A stretch of DNA of 64,000 nt, from positions 228,866 through 292,865 of the forward strand of contig NZ_JANLOD010000074.1 of assembly GCF_025466085.1 (NCBI RefSeq). Direction: 5' to 3'. Below the pieces are notes generated by a model that worked only from the letters and a program-made list of their open reading frames with translations, searched no databases and had not been told where the DNA came from. This stretch comes from Pseudomonas sp. 14P_8.1_Bac3. GTDB lineage: Bacteria; Pseudomonadota; Gammaproteobacteria; Pseudomonadales; Pseudomonadaceae. The first letter of the stretch is position 1. Every line of letters starts with the position of its first letter. Position numbers and translations under genes: made by a program. Shown piece after piece: positions 25,504 through 33,867 of this stretch.

Positions 25504-26469
25504 TTAGTTCAGGATCACCAGCGCCGGGTATTCCTGGAGTCGTGCCGAAGTGATGTGCGCCAGCGAGCGAACCACGTCCAGCGGCTGATCGAGACGGTAA
25601 TTACCGGTCACGGCGACGTCGGCCAATTGTTCGTTGGTGTTGATGATCCAGCCGGGGTAGTAACGACGCAGTTCCGCCAGCACCTGGCTCAGCGGGCAGT
25701 TTTCGAACACCAGTCGGCCCTGGACCCAGGCCAGGTCCGTCGCGACATCGACCTTGGCCGGACGGTCGAAACCGTTGGGGCCGATGCGGATGCTTTCGCC
25801 GGCTGACAAGCGGATTCGCGCGTCGTCACGGGTTGCACGCAAATCGACATCGCCGCGCTGCACCCGGACCTGCGCCACACCGTCGAGGTAGCGCACGGCG
25901 AACGCCGTGTCGTGCACGCTGGCCTTGACCGGGCCCGCATCGATTTCGAAGGGTTGGCCAAGGTGCGCCGGCACCTCGAAAAAGGCCTCGCCCTGATACA
26001 ACCGCGCCACGCGTTGCTGATCGTTGATGGTGCTGGAAAACGCCGAATTGGTATTGAGCAGGACTTTCGAACCGTCCTCCAGTTGCAGGCGCTGGCGCTC
26101 GCCCACCACGGTCAAGTGATCGGCCTGGAGGCGCATGGGCAGGTTGCTGAAACTGAACAGGCCGAGGATCAGCACGGCGGCGGTGGCCAGCGGCTTCCAG
26201 TGCGGGCGCAAGCGCGTCAGCAGCGTGACTTTTGCCGGTCGGGAAGCGAGGTTTTGCGCGCATTGCACGACTTGCGGACCGTCCCAGATCGCCTGGGCCT
26301 TGGCAAACGCCTCGGCATGCAAGGGGCTGGCGGCCATCCACTCGTGGAATTGCCGGGTCTGTTCTTCGCTCGCACTGCCCATGACGATCAGCCAGTCCAA
26401 CGCCTGGTCCATCGCGCTTGCGGGGTCCCGCGCCGGGGAGGGCGGGGAGGAGCGGTGGGTGTCCGTCAC
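25504..26469 (-). CDS. hxuR: FecR-type anti-sigma factor / regulator
   Basis: Inner-membrane protein that holds the ECF sigma and relays the receptor's signal. 321 residues from a GTG start (26469), which has GAGGAAA upstream; the frame is open further but without a better start. N-terminal cytoplasmic domain about 15-65 (ALDWLIVMGSASEEQTRQFH), a single membrane segment about 92-108, periplasmic FecR domain about 115-215 (LEDGSKVLLNTNSAFS), and a C-terminal STN-like domain ending YPALVILN. Located between hxuI and hxuA. Confidence 0.9.
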   Translation of the reverse strand: MTDTHRSSPPSPARDPASAMDQALDWLIVMGSASEEQTRQFHEWMAASPLHAEAFAKAQAIWDGPQVVQCAQNLASRPAKVTLLTRLRPHWKPLATAAVLILGLFSFSNLPMRLQADHLTVVGERQRLQLEDGSKVLLNTNSAFSSTINDQQRVARLYQGEAFFEVPAHLGQPFEIDAGPVKASVHDTAFAVRYLDGVAQVRVQRGDVDLRATRDDARIRLSAGESIRIGPNGFDRPAKVDVATDLAWVQGRLVFENCPLSQVLAELRRYYPGWIINTNEQLADVAVTGNYRLDQPLDVVRSLAHITSARLQEYPALVILN

Positions 26470-26562
26470 GGTGTTTCCTCGGCAGTGTCTGTGCACGGCT
26501 GTTTTAGTGCAGCCTTTTTTGTGAAGCCTGAAGGTGGTCAAGGGTAACAAACCCTGACGTGT

Positions 26563-27081
26563 TCAGTCGCCGTTCAAGCGCTCGGCGACGCCGATGCAGA
26601 TGGCCATGATCAGCTTCAATTCCTTTTGCACGGTACTGAGCGAGACGCCGAGTTTTTCGGAAATCTCCAGGTAGCTGTGCCCGTGCAGGCGACTGAGGAT
26701 GAAGATCTGTTGCTGACGGCTGCTGAGTTGACTGAGGCTCACGTTCAAACGCTCCAGCAATTGTTCGGCATGGGCGGCGTCCTCGGCACTGCTGGCGGGG
26801 GCGGCGACGCTTTCCAGCACGTCCGGCGGCACGTCGTCGAGCATCGTGCGCGACTGGATGCGCCGTGCACGCAGATGATCCAGCGCGAGGTTGCGTGCGG
26901 TCTGGAAAACGAAGGGTTCGAGGTGATCGATGGCCCGCTCGCTGAGCGCACGGGTTACGCGCAGGTAGGTCTCCTGCAGGAGGTCTTCGGCGGTGCTGTG
27001 ATTGTTGACCATCCGCTCCAGTGTGCGCAGCAGCGAAACCCGCTGGGCGATGAAGACGTGATTGAAGCGCGATTGACTCAC
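26563..27081 (-). CDS. hxuI: ECF iron-starvation sigma factor
   Basis: 172 residues. Region 2 is visible in STAEDLLQETYLRVTRAL and PFVFQTARNLALDHLRARR; region 4 in LSSRQQQIFILSRLHGHSYLEISEKLGVSLSTVQKEL. Expected to direct RNA polymerase to hxuA and hemO once the receptor reports haem. Its own promoter overlaps a Fur box, so it is made only when iron is low. 93 bp separate it from hxuR. Confidence 0.92.
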   Translation of the reverse strand: MSQSRFNHVFIAQRVSLLRTLERMVNNHSTAEDLLQETYLRVTRALSERAIDHLEPFVFQTARNLALDHLRARRIQSRTMLDDVPPDVLESVAAPASSAEDAAHAEQLLERLNVSLSQLSSRQQQIFILSRLHGHSYLEISEKLGVSLSTVQKELKLIMAICIGVAERLNGD

Positions 27082-27106
27082 GGGAAGACCTGATTCATGT
27101 CGAGCG

Positions 27107-27140
27107 AATGATAATGCTTATCATCCGCTGCGCGGGTCAA
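27107..27140 (-). promoter_or_regulatory. Fur box over the hxuI promoter
   Basis: A perfect 17-bp inverted repeat, ATGATAA-TGC-TTATCAT (27108-27124), close to the Fur 19-mer. On the minus strand TTGACC (27140-27135), N18 and CATTAT (27116-27111) form a sigma-70 promoter whose -10 lies inside the box. It ends 26 bp before the hxuI ATG. Confidence 0.88.
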
Positions 27141-27173
27141 GTCGTCATTTGTGAAAAAATGCGCGGTCCCTCT

Positions 27174-27277
27174 CTGTAGGAGCGAGCAGGCTCGCGAGAA
27201 ACGTTCGGACACCGCGGGCATTCAGGCCGCCCGCGTCATTGTTGGCAACCCTCGCGAGCCTGCTCGCTCTTACAGGG
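27174..27277. repeat. REPIN downstream of gapA
   Basis: Inverted REPs (CTGTAGGAGCGAGCAGGCTC and its near complement) around a GC-rich inner hairpin (GCGGGCATTCAGGCCGCCCGC). It lies between the gapA 3' end and the hxuI promoter. Confidence 0.9.
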
Positions 27278-27286
27278 CCAGCTACG

Positions 27287-28288
27287 TTACTCCGCGTTGC
27301 ACAACGCCAGGCAGTTATCGAGCATGCGGTTGGAGAAGCCCCATTCGTTGTCGTACCAGGCCAACACCTTGAGCAGCTTGCCGCTGACCTTGGTGTGGTT
27401 GGCGTCGAAGATCGACGACAGCGGGTTGTGGTTGAAGTCGCTGGAAACCAGCGGCAGGGTGTTGTAACCGAGAATCTTCGAATGCTGGCTGGCTTCTTTG
27501 AGCAGCGCATTCACCTCATCGGCCGACGCTTCGCGCTTGAGCTGTACGGTCAGGTCCACCAGCGACACGTTGATCACCGGCACCCGCACCGCCATGCCGG
27601 TCAGTTTGCCCGCCAGTTCCGGCAGCACCAGGCCGACCGCTTCAGCGGCGCCGGTCTTGCTCGGGATCATGTTTTGCGTGGCAGAACGGGCGCGGTACGG
27701 GTCGGTGTGGTAGACGTCGGTCAGGTTCTGGTCGTTGGTGTAGGCGTGGATCGTGGTCATCAAACCATTTTCGATGCCCAGCTCGCGGTGCAGCACCTGA
27801 GCCACCGGGGCCAGGCAGTTGGTGGTGCACGAGGCGTTGGAAATAATCTGGTGGGACTGGCGCAGGATGTCGTGGTTGACCCCGAAGACCACCGTGGCGT
27901 CGGCGCCTTTGGCCGGGGCAGAGATGATCACTTTGCGCGCGCCGGCCGAAATATGTGCAGCGGCCTTGGCCCGGTCGGTGAACAAACCGGTGCATTCGAA
28001 CACCACGTCGATTTTTTCCGCGGCCCAGGGCAGGTCGGCCGGGTTGCGAATGGCGCTGACGGCAATACGGTCACCGTTGACGGTCAGACTTTCCTGATCG
28101 TGCTGAACATCAGCGTCGAACGTGCCGTGAACGGTATCGTATTTAAGTAAATGAGCGTTGATCGCACTGTCGCCCAGGTCGTTGATGGCGACGATCTGCA
28201 GATCCTGACGGTAGCCCTGGGTATAGAGTGCGCGGAGCACATTGCGGCCGATGCGGCCAAAACCATTGATTGCGATTCGAAGAGTCAT
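27287..28288 (-). CDS. gapA: Glyceraldehyde-3-phosphate dehydrogenase, type I
   Basis: Oxidises glyceraldehyde 3-phosphate in the lower Entner-Doudoroff/glycolytic route. 333 residues: NAD-binding start RIAINGFGRIGRN, catalytic Cys154 in SNASCTTNCLAP, and WYDNEWGFSNR near the C-terminus. Divergent from edd; a HexR-type operator overlaps its predicted start site, as expected for the sugar-responsive gap gene of pseudomonads (one of several paralogues). Confidence 0.95.
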   Translation of the reverse strand: MTLRIAINGFGRIGRNVLRALYTQGYRQDLQIVAINDLGDSAINAHLLKYDTVHGTFDADVQHDQESLTVNGDRIAVSAIRNPADLPWAAEKIDVVFECTGLFTDRAKAAAHISAGARKVIISAPAKGADATVVFGVNHDILRQSHQIISNASCTTNCLAPVAQVLHRELGIENGLMTTIHAYTNDQNLTDVYHTDPYRARSATQNMIPSKTGAAEAVGLVLPELAGKLTGMAVRVPVINVSLVDLTVQLKREASADEVNALLKEASQHSKILGYNTLPLVSSDFNHNPLSSIFDANHTKVSGKLLKVLAWYDNEWGFSNRMLDNCLALCNAE

Positions 28289-28310
28289 TAACAGGGCCGC
28301 CGTCGATTTG

Positions 28311-28352
28311 TTGTTGGAATTACAAGATTATTCGCAAAAAAATAGAAAACAA
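28311..28352 (-). promoter_or_regulatory. gapA promoter with HexR operator
   Basis: Minus strand: TTGTTT (28352-28347), N16, TAATCT (28330-28325). The HexR-type dyad TTGT-N7-ACAA (28311-28325) starts at the end of the -10 and covers the start point, so bound HexR would block initiation. Release by KDPG is known for HexR. Confidence 0.8.
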
Positions 28353-28372
28353 GCCTTTTTAGTGGCAATATT

Positions 28373-28387
28373 TTGTTCAATCTACAA
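28373..28387 (+). promoter_or_regulatory. Second HexR-type operator, edd side
   Basis: TTGT-TCAATCT-ACAA, another exact TTGT-N7-ACAA dyad, 121 bp upstream of the edd ATG and 48 bp from the gapA-side box. It probably controls the edd-glk-gltR-gtrS transcript. Confidence 0.75.
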
Positions 28388-28507
28388 CGAGTGACCTGAA
28401 TCAACTGGTCCGAATGATCAAGAAAACCGTCCGTCATCCCATCGACAACGGCACTTGCTCAGCATAGACAATCAGGTCGCCACATCCGTTAGCCTGGAGT
28501 TCTACAC

Positions 28508-30334
28508 ATGCATCCCCGCGTCCTTGAGGTCACCGAACGGCTTATCGCCCGCAGCCGTGCCACCCGTGAGGCATACCTTGCACTCATTCGCGGTGCCGCC
28601 AGCGACGGGCCGATGCGCGGCAAGCTGCAATGCGCCAACTTTGCCCATGGCGTGGCCGGTTGCGGCACCGAGGACAAGCACAGCCTGCGGATGATGAACT
28701 CCGCCAACATTGCAATTGTTTCGTCATATAACGACATGCTCTCGGCGCACCAGCCGTACGAAGTTTTCCCGCAACAGATCAAGAGCGCCCTGCGCGAGAT
28801 CGGCTCTGTCGGCCAGTTCGCCGGCGGCACCCCGGCCATGTGCGATGGCGTGACCCAGGGCGAGCCAGGCATGGAACTGAGCCTGCCGAGCCGCGAAGTG
28901 ATCGCGCTGTCCACCGCGGTTGCGCTGTCCCACAACATGTTCGACGGCGCGCTGATGCTCGGCATCTGCGACAAGATCGTGCCCGGCCTGATGATGGGCG
29001 CATTGCGTTTCGGTCACCTGCCGACGATCTTCGTGCCGGGCGGGCCGATGGTCTCGGGCATTTCCAACAAGCAGAAAGCCGATGTGCGCCAGCGTTACGC
29101 CGAAGGCAAGGCCACGCGCGAAGAGCTGCTGGAGTCGGAGATGAAGTCCTACCACAGCCCCGGCACCTGCACTTTCTACGGCACCGCCAACACCAACCAG
29201 TTGCTGATGGAAGTCATGGGCCTGCATTTGCCGGGCGCCTCCTTCGTCAACCCGAACACACCCCTGCGCGACGCCCTGACCCGCGAAGCAGCGCATCAGG
29301 TCACGCGCCTGACCAAGCAGAATGGCGACTTCATGCCGATCGGCGAAATCGTCGACGAGCGCTCGCTGGTCAATTCCATCGTGGCCCTGCACGCCACCGG
29401 CGGCTCGACCAACCACACCCTGCACATGCCGGCGATCGCCATGGCGGCGGGCATTCAACTGACCTGGCAGGACATGGCCGACCTCTCCGAAGTCGTGCCG
29501 ACCCTGAGCCACGTCTACCCGAACGGCAAAGCCGACATCAACCACTTCCAGGCTGCGGGCGGCATGTCGTTCCTGATTCGCGAACTGCTGGAAGCCGGGC
29601 TGCTTCACGAAAACGTCAATACCGTGCTCGGCCATGGCCTGAGCCGCTACACCCAGGAACCGTTCCTGGATAACGGTGAACTGGTCTGGCGCGAAGGCCC
29701 GATCGAAAGCCTCGACGAAACCATTCTGCGTCCGGTCGCCCGTGCATTCTCGCCCGAGGGCGGCTTGCGCGTGATGGAAGGCAACCTCGGTCGCGGCGTG
29801 ATGAAAGTCTCCGCCGTGGCCCTGGAAAACCAGATCGTCGAAGCGCCGGCGATGGTGTTCCAGGATCAACAGGACCTGGCCGATGCGTTCAAGGCCGGTT
29901 TGCTGGAGAAGGATTTTGTCGCGGTGATGCGCTTCCAGGGGCCGCGCTCCAACGGCATGCCGGAACTGCACAAGATGACGCCGTTCCTTGGCGTGCTGCA
30001 GGATCGCGGCTTCAAGGTCGCGCTGGTCACCGATGGCCGGATGTCCGGCGCTTCGGGAAAAATCCCGGCGGCGATTCACGTCAGCCCCGAAGCTTACGTC
30101 GGCGGCGCGCTTGCGCGGGTGCAGGAGGGCGATATCATCCGTGTCGATGGCGTCAAAGGCACCCTGGAGCTTAAGGTGGACGCCGACGACTTTGCGGCGC
30201 GCGAACCGGCCAAAGGCTTGTTGGGTAACAACATTGGCAGCGGTCGCGAACTGTTTGGTTTCATGCGCATGGCCTTCAGCTCCGCAGAGCAGGGCGCCAG
30301 CGCCTTCACTTCTGCCCTGGAGACGCTTAATTGA
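28508..30334 (+). CDS. edd: 6-Phosphogluconate dehydratase
   Basis: Dehydrates 6-phosphogluconate to KDPG, the first committed Entner-Doudoroff step. 608 residues of the IlvD/Edd family with a [4Fe-4S] cluster. Family stretches: SYNDMLSAHQPYEVFP, GGTPAMCDGVTQGEPGMELS, and TDGRMSGASGKIPAAIHVSPEA near the C-terminus. ATG at 28508 with GGAG 8 bp upstream. It overlaps glk by 4 bp. Confidence 0.97.
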   Translation: MHPRVLEVTERLIARSRATREAYLALIRGAASDGPMRGKLQCANFAHGVAGCGTEDKHSLRMMNSANIAIVSSYNDMLSAHQPYEVFPQQIKSALREIGSVGQFAGGTPAMCDGVTQGEPGMELSLPSREVIALSTAVALSHNMFDGALMLGICDKIVPGLMMGALRFGHLPTIFVPGGPMVSGISNKQKADVRQRYAEGKATREELLESEMKSYHSPGTCTFYGTANTNQLLMEVMGLHLPGASFVNPNTPLRDALTREAAHQVTRLTKQNGDFMPIGEIVDERSLVNSIVALHATGGSTNHTLHMPAIAMAAGIQLTWQDMADLSEVVPTLSHVYPNGKADINHFQAAGGMSFLIRELLEAGLLHENVNTVLGHGLSRYTQEPFLDNGELVWREGPIESLDETILRPVARAFSPEGGLRVMEGNLGRGVMKVSAVALENQIVEAPAMVFQDQQDLADAFKAGLLEKDFVAVMRFQGPRSNGMPELHKMTPFLGVLQDRGFKVALVTDGRMSGASGKIPAAIHVSPEAYVGGALARVQEGDIIRVDGVKGTLELKVDADDFAAREPAKGLLGNNIGSGRELFGFMRMAFSSAEQGASAFTSALETLN

Positions 30335-31281
30335 AACTGGCTTTGGTCGGTGACATCGGTGGGACCAACGCACGTTTCGCGTTGTGGAAAAACCAGCAGC
30401 TCGAGTCTGTCGATGTTCTGCCGACGGCGGATCATGCCAGCCCCGAGGAGGCCATCAGCCTCTACCTCAGCGGGCTGGGCCTGAAACCGGGGTCGATCGG
30501 TTCGGTGTGCCTGTCGGTGGCCGGCCCGGTGAGCGGTGACGAATTCAAGTTCACCAACAATCACTGGCGCCTCAGCCGCAAGGCGTTCTGCCAGACCTTG
30601 CAGGTGGATCAACTGCTGCTGGTCAACGATTTCTCGGCGATGGCGTTGGGCATGACGCGTTTGCAGCCCGGCGAATTCCGCGTGGTCTGCGAAGGCACGC
30701 CGGAACCGTTGCGGCCGGCGGTGGTGATTGGCCCGGGCACCGGCCTGGGCGTCGGCACCTTGCTCGATCTGGGCGGGGGGCGTTTCGCCGCGTTGCCAGG
30801 CGAGGGCGGTCACGTCGATCTGCCGTTGAGCAGCCCACGGGAAACCCAGTTGTGGCAGCACATCTTCAACGAGATCGGCCATGTCAGCGCTGAAACGGCG
30901 TTGAGCGGCGGCGGGTTGCCGCGGGTTTACCGGGCGATCTGCGCGGTGGATGGGCATGAGCCGGTGCTCGATACCCCGGAGTCGATCACCGCGGCGGGCC
31001 TGGCGGGTGATCCGATTGCCCTGGAAGTGCTGGAGCAGTTCTGCTGCTGGCTCGGTCGCGTCGCCGGTAATAACGTGTTGACCACTGGAGGCCGGGGGGG
31101 CGTGTTCATCGTCGGCGGGGTGATTCCGCGGTTTGCCGATTTCTTTGTCGAAAGCGGGTTTGCCCGTTGCTTCGCCGACAAGGGCTGCATGAGCGATTAT
31201 TTCAAGGGGATTCCGGTGTGGCTGGTGACGGCCCCGTATTCCGGGCTGGTCGGCGCGGGTGTGGCGCTCGATCAGGCGTGA
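30331..31281 (+). CDS. glk: Glucokinase
   Basis: Phosphorylates cytosolic glucose with ATP. 316 residues starting KLALVGDIGGTNARFALW, the phosphate-binding motif of bacterial glucokinases; LLVNDFSAMALGM and GEGGHVDLP are substrate-binding motifs. The start is TTG, overlapping the edd stop in the string TTGA (30331-30334), so translation depends on ribosomes leaving edd. Works with GtsABCD, which delivers the glucose. Confidence 0.93.
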   Translation: MKLALVGDIGGTNARFALWKNQQLESVDVLPTADHASPEEAISLYLSGLGLKPGSIGSVCLSVAGPVSGDEFKFTNNHWRLSRKAFCQTLQVDQLLLVNDFSAMALGMTRLQPGEFRVVCEGTPEPLRPAVVIGPGTGLGVGTLLDLGGGRFAALPGEGGHVDLPLSSPRETQLWQHIFNEIGHVSAETALSGGGLPRVYRAICAVDGHEPVLDTPESITAAGLAGDPIALEVLEQFCCWLGRVAGNNVLTTGGRGGVFIVGGVIPRFADFFVESGFARCFADKGCMSDYFKGIPVWLVTAPYSGLVGAGVALDQA

Positions 31282-31295
31282 AATCCAATCCAAAA

Positions 31296-31383
31296 TGTGG
31301 GAGCGAGCCTGCTCGCGAAGCGGTGTGTCAGTGACATCAACTGTGCCTGACACAACGCATTCGCGAGCAGGCTCGCTCCCACA
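31296..31383. repeat. REPIN between glk and gltR
   Basis: Inverted REP pair TGTGGGAGCGAGCCTGCTCG and CGAGCAGGCTCGCTCCCACA, within the edd-glk-gltR-gtrS gene run. Confidence 0.92.
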
Positions 31384-31457
31384 GTTGTTCTGTGGTGTTT
31401 GTAGAATCAGCGCTTAAGGCATAATCCGCCCCATTCAAACAACAAGGACGCCGCCCC

Positions 31458-32189
31458 GTGAGCTCAGTCAACAAGTCGATTTTGTTGGTCGATGACGATC
31501 AAGAGATACGCGAGTTGCTGGACACCTACCTGACCCGCGCGGGTTTCCAGGTGCGGACCACGCCCGACGGCGCCGGTTTCCGTCAGGCCATGAACGACGC
31601 GCCGAGCGATCTGGTGATTCTCGATGTGATGCTGCCTGACGAAGACGGCTTCAGTCTCTGCCGCTGGATTCGCCAGCACCCGCGCCAGGCCCAGGTGCCG
31701 ATCATCATGCTCACCGCCAGTTCCGACGAAGCCGACCGCGTCATCGGTCTCGAGCTGGGCGCCGACGATTACCTCGGCAAGCCCTTCAGCCCGCGGGAGT
31801 TGCAGGCGCGCATCAAAGCCTTGCTGCGTCGGGCGCAGTTCGGTCAGGAACGTTCCGGCAGTGAAGTGCTGGCGTTCGACGACTGGCGGCTGGACATGGT
31901 CAGCCACCGGCTGTTCCACGTCGACGGCGAAGAAGTGATTCTCTCCGGTGCCGATTTCGCCCTGTTGAAACTGTTCCTCGATCATCCCCAGGAAATCCTC
32001 GACCGCGACACCATCGGCAACGCCACCCGTGGCCGCGACCTGATGCCGCTGGATCGCATCGTCGACATGGCGGTCAGCCGCTTGCGCCAACGCCTGCGCG
32101 ATACCGAAAAACCGCCGCGACTGATCCGCACCGTGCGCGGCAGTGGCTACCAGCTGGCAGCCAATGTGGTTGCCAGCAATGGTCACTGA
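31458..32189 (+). CDS. gltR: OmpR-family response regulator GltR
   Basis: 243 residues from a GTG start at 31458. Receiver domain with acidic pocket DDD (about 12-14), phospho-acceptor Asp56 (LVILDVMLPDEDGF) and conserved Lys in LGKPFSPREL. The C-terminal winged helix ends RTVRGSGYQLAANV. In pseudomonads GltR with GtrS controls glucose porin and transport genes. It overlaps gtrS by 11 bp. The 39-bp element repeated upstream of the isomerase gene and gtsA is a candidate binding site. Confidence 0.92.
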   Translation: MSSVNKSILLVDDDQEIRELLDTYLTRAGFQVRTTPDGAGFRQAMNDAPSDLVILDVMLPDEDGFSLCRWIRQHPRQAQVPIIMLTASSDEADRVIGLELGADDYLGKPFSPRELQARIKALLRRAQFGQERSGSEVLAFDDWRLDMVSHRLFHVDGEEVILSGADFALLKLFLDHPQEILDRDTIGNATRGRDLMPLDRIVDMAVSRLRQRLRDTEKPPRLIRTVRGSGYQLAANVVASNGH

Positions 32190-33648
32190 GTTTTTCCGCA
32201 CGCTCGCCGCCAAAGTGCCGGTGCCGCGTTCGCTGCTGGGACGGATGTTGCTGCTGACCTTGCTCGCCGTGTTGTTCGCCCAGACGTTGTCGAGCGTGAT
32301 CTGGGTCTCGCAATTACGCGCCACGCAACTTGAAGGTCTGGTCACCAGCGCTCGCAGCCTGGCGCATTCGATGACCGCCAGCGTCAGTTATTTCCGCTCG
32401 TTGCCGGTGGCCTTCCGGCCGCTGGTGCTCGACCAGTTGCGCAGCATGGGCGGCACTCGTTTCGTTGTAACCCTCAACGATAAACCGCTGGGCATGGAAG
32501 TGCTGCCGAGCACTCCGCGCAAGGAGGCCGTGCTCAAGGCGGTGGACGAAGTGCTGCGCCAATCCCTGGGCCATGACACGGACATCTCGGTGACCTTCGT
32601 CAGCCCCGAAGACCTGCGGATCTTCAACAGCGGGTTGAAACTCGATGAGTTGCCGCGCTCCTGGGCGCATTACGCGTTGACCCTGGAACCGGTGAACCCG
32701 CCGGTGCTGGTCACACAAATCCAGATGGCGCCGGGCGAGTGGCTGTACATCGCCTCGCTGCTGCCCGAGCCCTACACCAGCCTTGAAGAACAAGGCCTGC
32801 CGGCGCAGCAGGTCTGGTTCATCGTCCTCACCAGCGGCTTTTTGCTGCTGTTCATCGGTTTGCTGGTGCACTGGCAGAGTCGACCGCTCAAGCGCCTGGC
32901 GCGGGCCGCACGGGACATGTCCCTAGGGGCCGAAGTCGAGCCGGTGGCGGAGGGCGGCGGCAGTGAAGTGGTCGAAGTGGGCCGCGCGTTCAATGCGATG
33001 CGCGAGCGCATCAGCCGTTACCTGACCGAGCGCAGTCAACTGTTCAGCGCGATTTCCCATGACCTGCGCACGCCGATCACCCGTTTGCGCTTGCGTGTTG
33101 AACTGCTCGAAGACGAGCAGCTGCAAGCCAAGTTTGGCCGCGATCTGGATGAGCTGGAGTTGCTGGTCAAAGGTGCTCTGCAATGCGTGAAAGACACCGA
33201 CATCCACGAGAACATCGAGCCCGTGGACCTCAACCATGTGCTCGATTGCCTGGTGGAGCCTTATCTGGCGCCCAACGGCAACGGTCGCGTGACCCAGCAG
33301 GGCCGGGCGCTGGCGGCGTATCCAGGCAAGCCGCTGGCGCTCAAGCGCTGCATCGGCAACCTGATCGACAATGCGTTGAAATACGGGCAGAACGCGCACC
33401 TGCACATCGATGACGACGAGAACGCGTTTGTCCTGCATGTCGATGACGAAGGGCCGGGGGTGCCGGAGCAGCGGTTGGAGCAGGTGTTCGAGCCGCACTT
33501 CCGCCTGGCCGGGCAGCAGCAGGGGTATGGGTTGGGTTTGGGGATCGCGCGTAACATTGCCCACAGCCATGGCGGGGAAGTCAGCTTGCAGAATCTGCGT
33601 GAGGGCGGGTTGAGGGTGACGCTGCAGTTGCCTCGGAGTGTTGATTAG
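32179..33648 (+). CDS. gtrS: Sensor histidine kinase GtrS
   Basis: 489 residues. TM1 about 18-42; periplasmic sensor about 43-210; TM2 about 213-236; HAMP about 237-290; HisKA with the phospho-acceptor His in FSAISHDLRTPITRLRLR; HATPase with the N-box in LIDNALKYGQ and the G-box in GYGLGLGIARNIAH. P. aeruginosa GtrS senses 2-ketogluconate and 6-phosphogluconate; that specificity is by homology. The start at 32179 lies inside the end of gltR, so the pair is translationally coupled. Confidence 0.92.
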   Translation: MVTEFFRTLAAKVPVPRSLLGRMLLLTLLAVLFAQTLSSVIWVSQLRATQLEGLVTSARSLAHSMTASVSYFRSLPVAFRPLVLDQLRSMGGTRFVVTLNDKPLGMEVLPSTPRKEAVLKAVDEVLRQSLGHDTDISVTFVSPEDLRIFNSGLKLDELPRSWAHYALTLEPVNPPVLVTQIQMAPGEWLYIASLLPEPYTSLEEQGLPAQQVWFIVLTSGFLLLFIGLLVHWQSRPLKRLARAARDMSLGAEVEPVAEGGGSEVVEVGRAFNAMRERISRYLTERSQLFSAISHDLRTPITRLRLRVELLEDEQLQAKFGRDLDELELLVKGALQCVKDTDIHENIEPVDLNHVLDCLVEPYLAPNGNGRVTQQGRALAAYPGKPLALKRCIGNLIDNALKYGQNAHLHIDDDENAFVLHVDDEGPGVPEQRLEQVFEPHFRLAGQQQGYGLGLGIARNIAHSHGGEVSLQNLREGGLRVTLQLPRSVD

Positions 33649-33666
33649 TCAGACCGCGTTATCGTT

Positions 33667-33735
33667 CTTCGCGAGCAAGCCCGCTCCCACAGGAAGCATG
33701 GGCAAATCCATTGTGGGAGCGGGCTTGCTCGCGAA
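33667..33735. repeat. REP pair in reversed orientation
   Basis: TTCGCGAGCAAGCCCGCTCCC and GGGAGCGGGCTTGCTCGCGAA, 33667-33735. The REPs point opposite to the usual REPIN order here (tails outward), forming a compact 69-bp palindrome after gtrS. Confidence 0.9.
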
Positions 33736-33768
33736 GGCGTCGGTTGATTCAACACCTCCCTCACGCGT

Positions 33769-33807
33769 ATGTCACAAGCCGGTGACATAACCCACCCCCT
33801 TCGTTAC
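33769..33807 (+). promoter_or_regulatory. 39-bp sugar-gene element, copy 1 (isomerase)
   Basis: ATGTCAC-N6-GTGACAT-N9-CCTTCGTTAC. The same architecture with identical spacings precedes gtsA at 35122-35160. It lies 60-99 bp before the isomerase ATG. The GTGAC and GTTAC half-sites are 21 bp apart, two helical turns, as for OmpR-family direct repeats. Candidate GltR operator (inference). Confidence 0.6.
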
Positions 33808-33847
33808 AAGCCCGCCCTTGCCTGTTGTTTAGACTGCCCGCAGTCAT

Positions 33848-33859
33848 AACAACAAAAAA
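33848..33859 (+). promoter_or_regulatory. Crc/Hfq-type CA motif before the isomerase gene
   Basis: AACAACAAAAAA directly precedes the ribosome-binding site of the gene at 33868. It fits the AANAANAA motif bound by Hfq-Crc for catabolite repression in pseudomonads. Confidence 0.6.
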
Positions 33860-33867
33860 GGCAGCCC

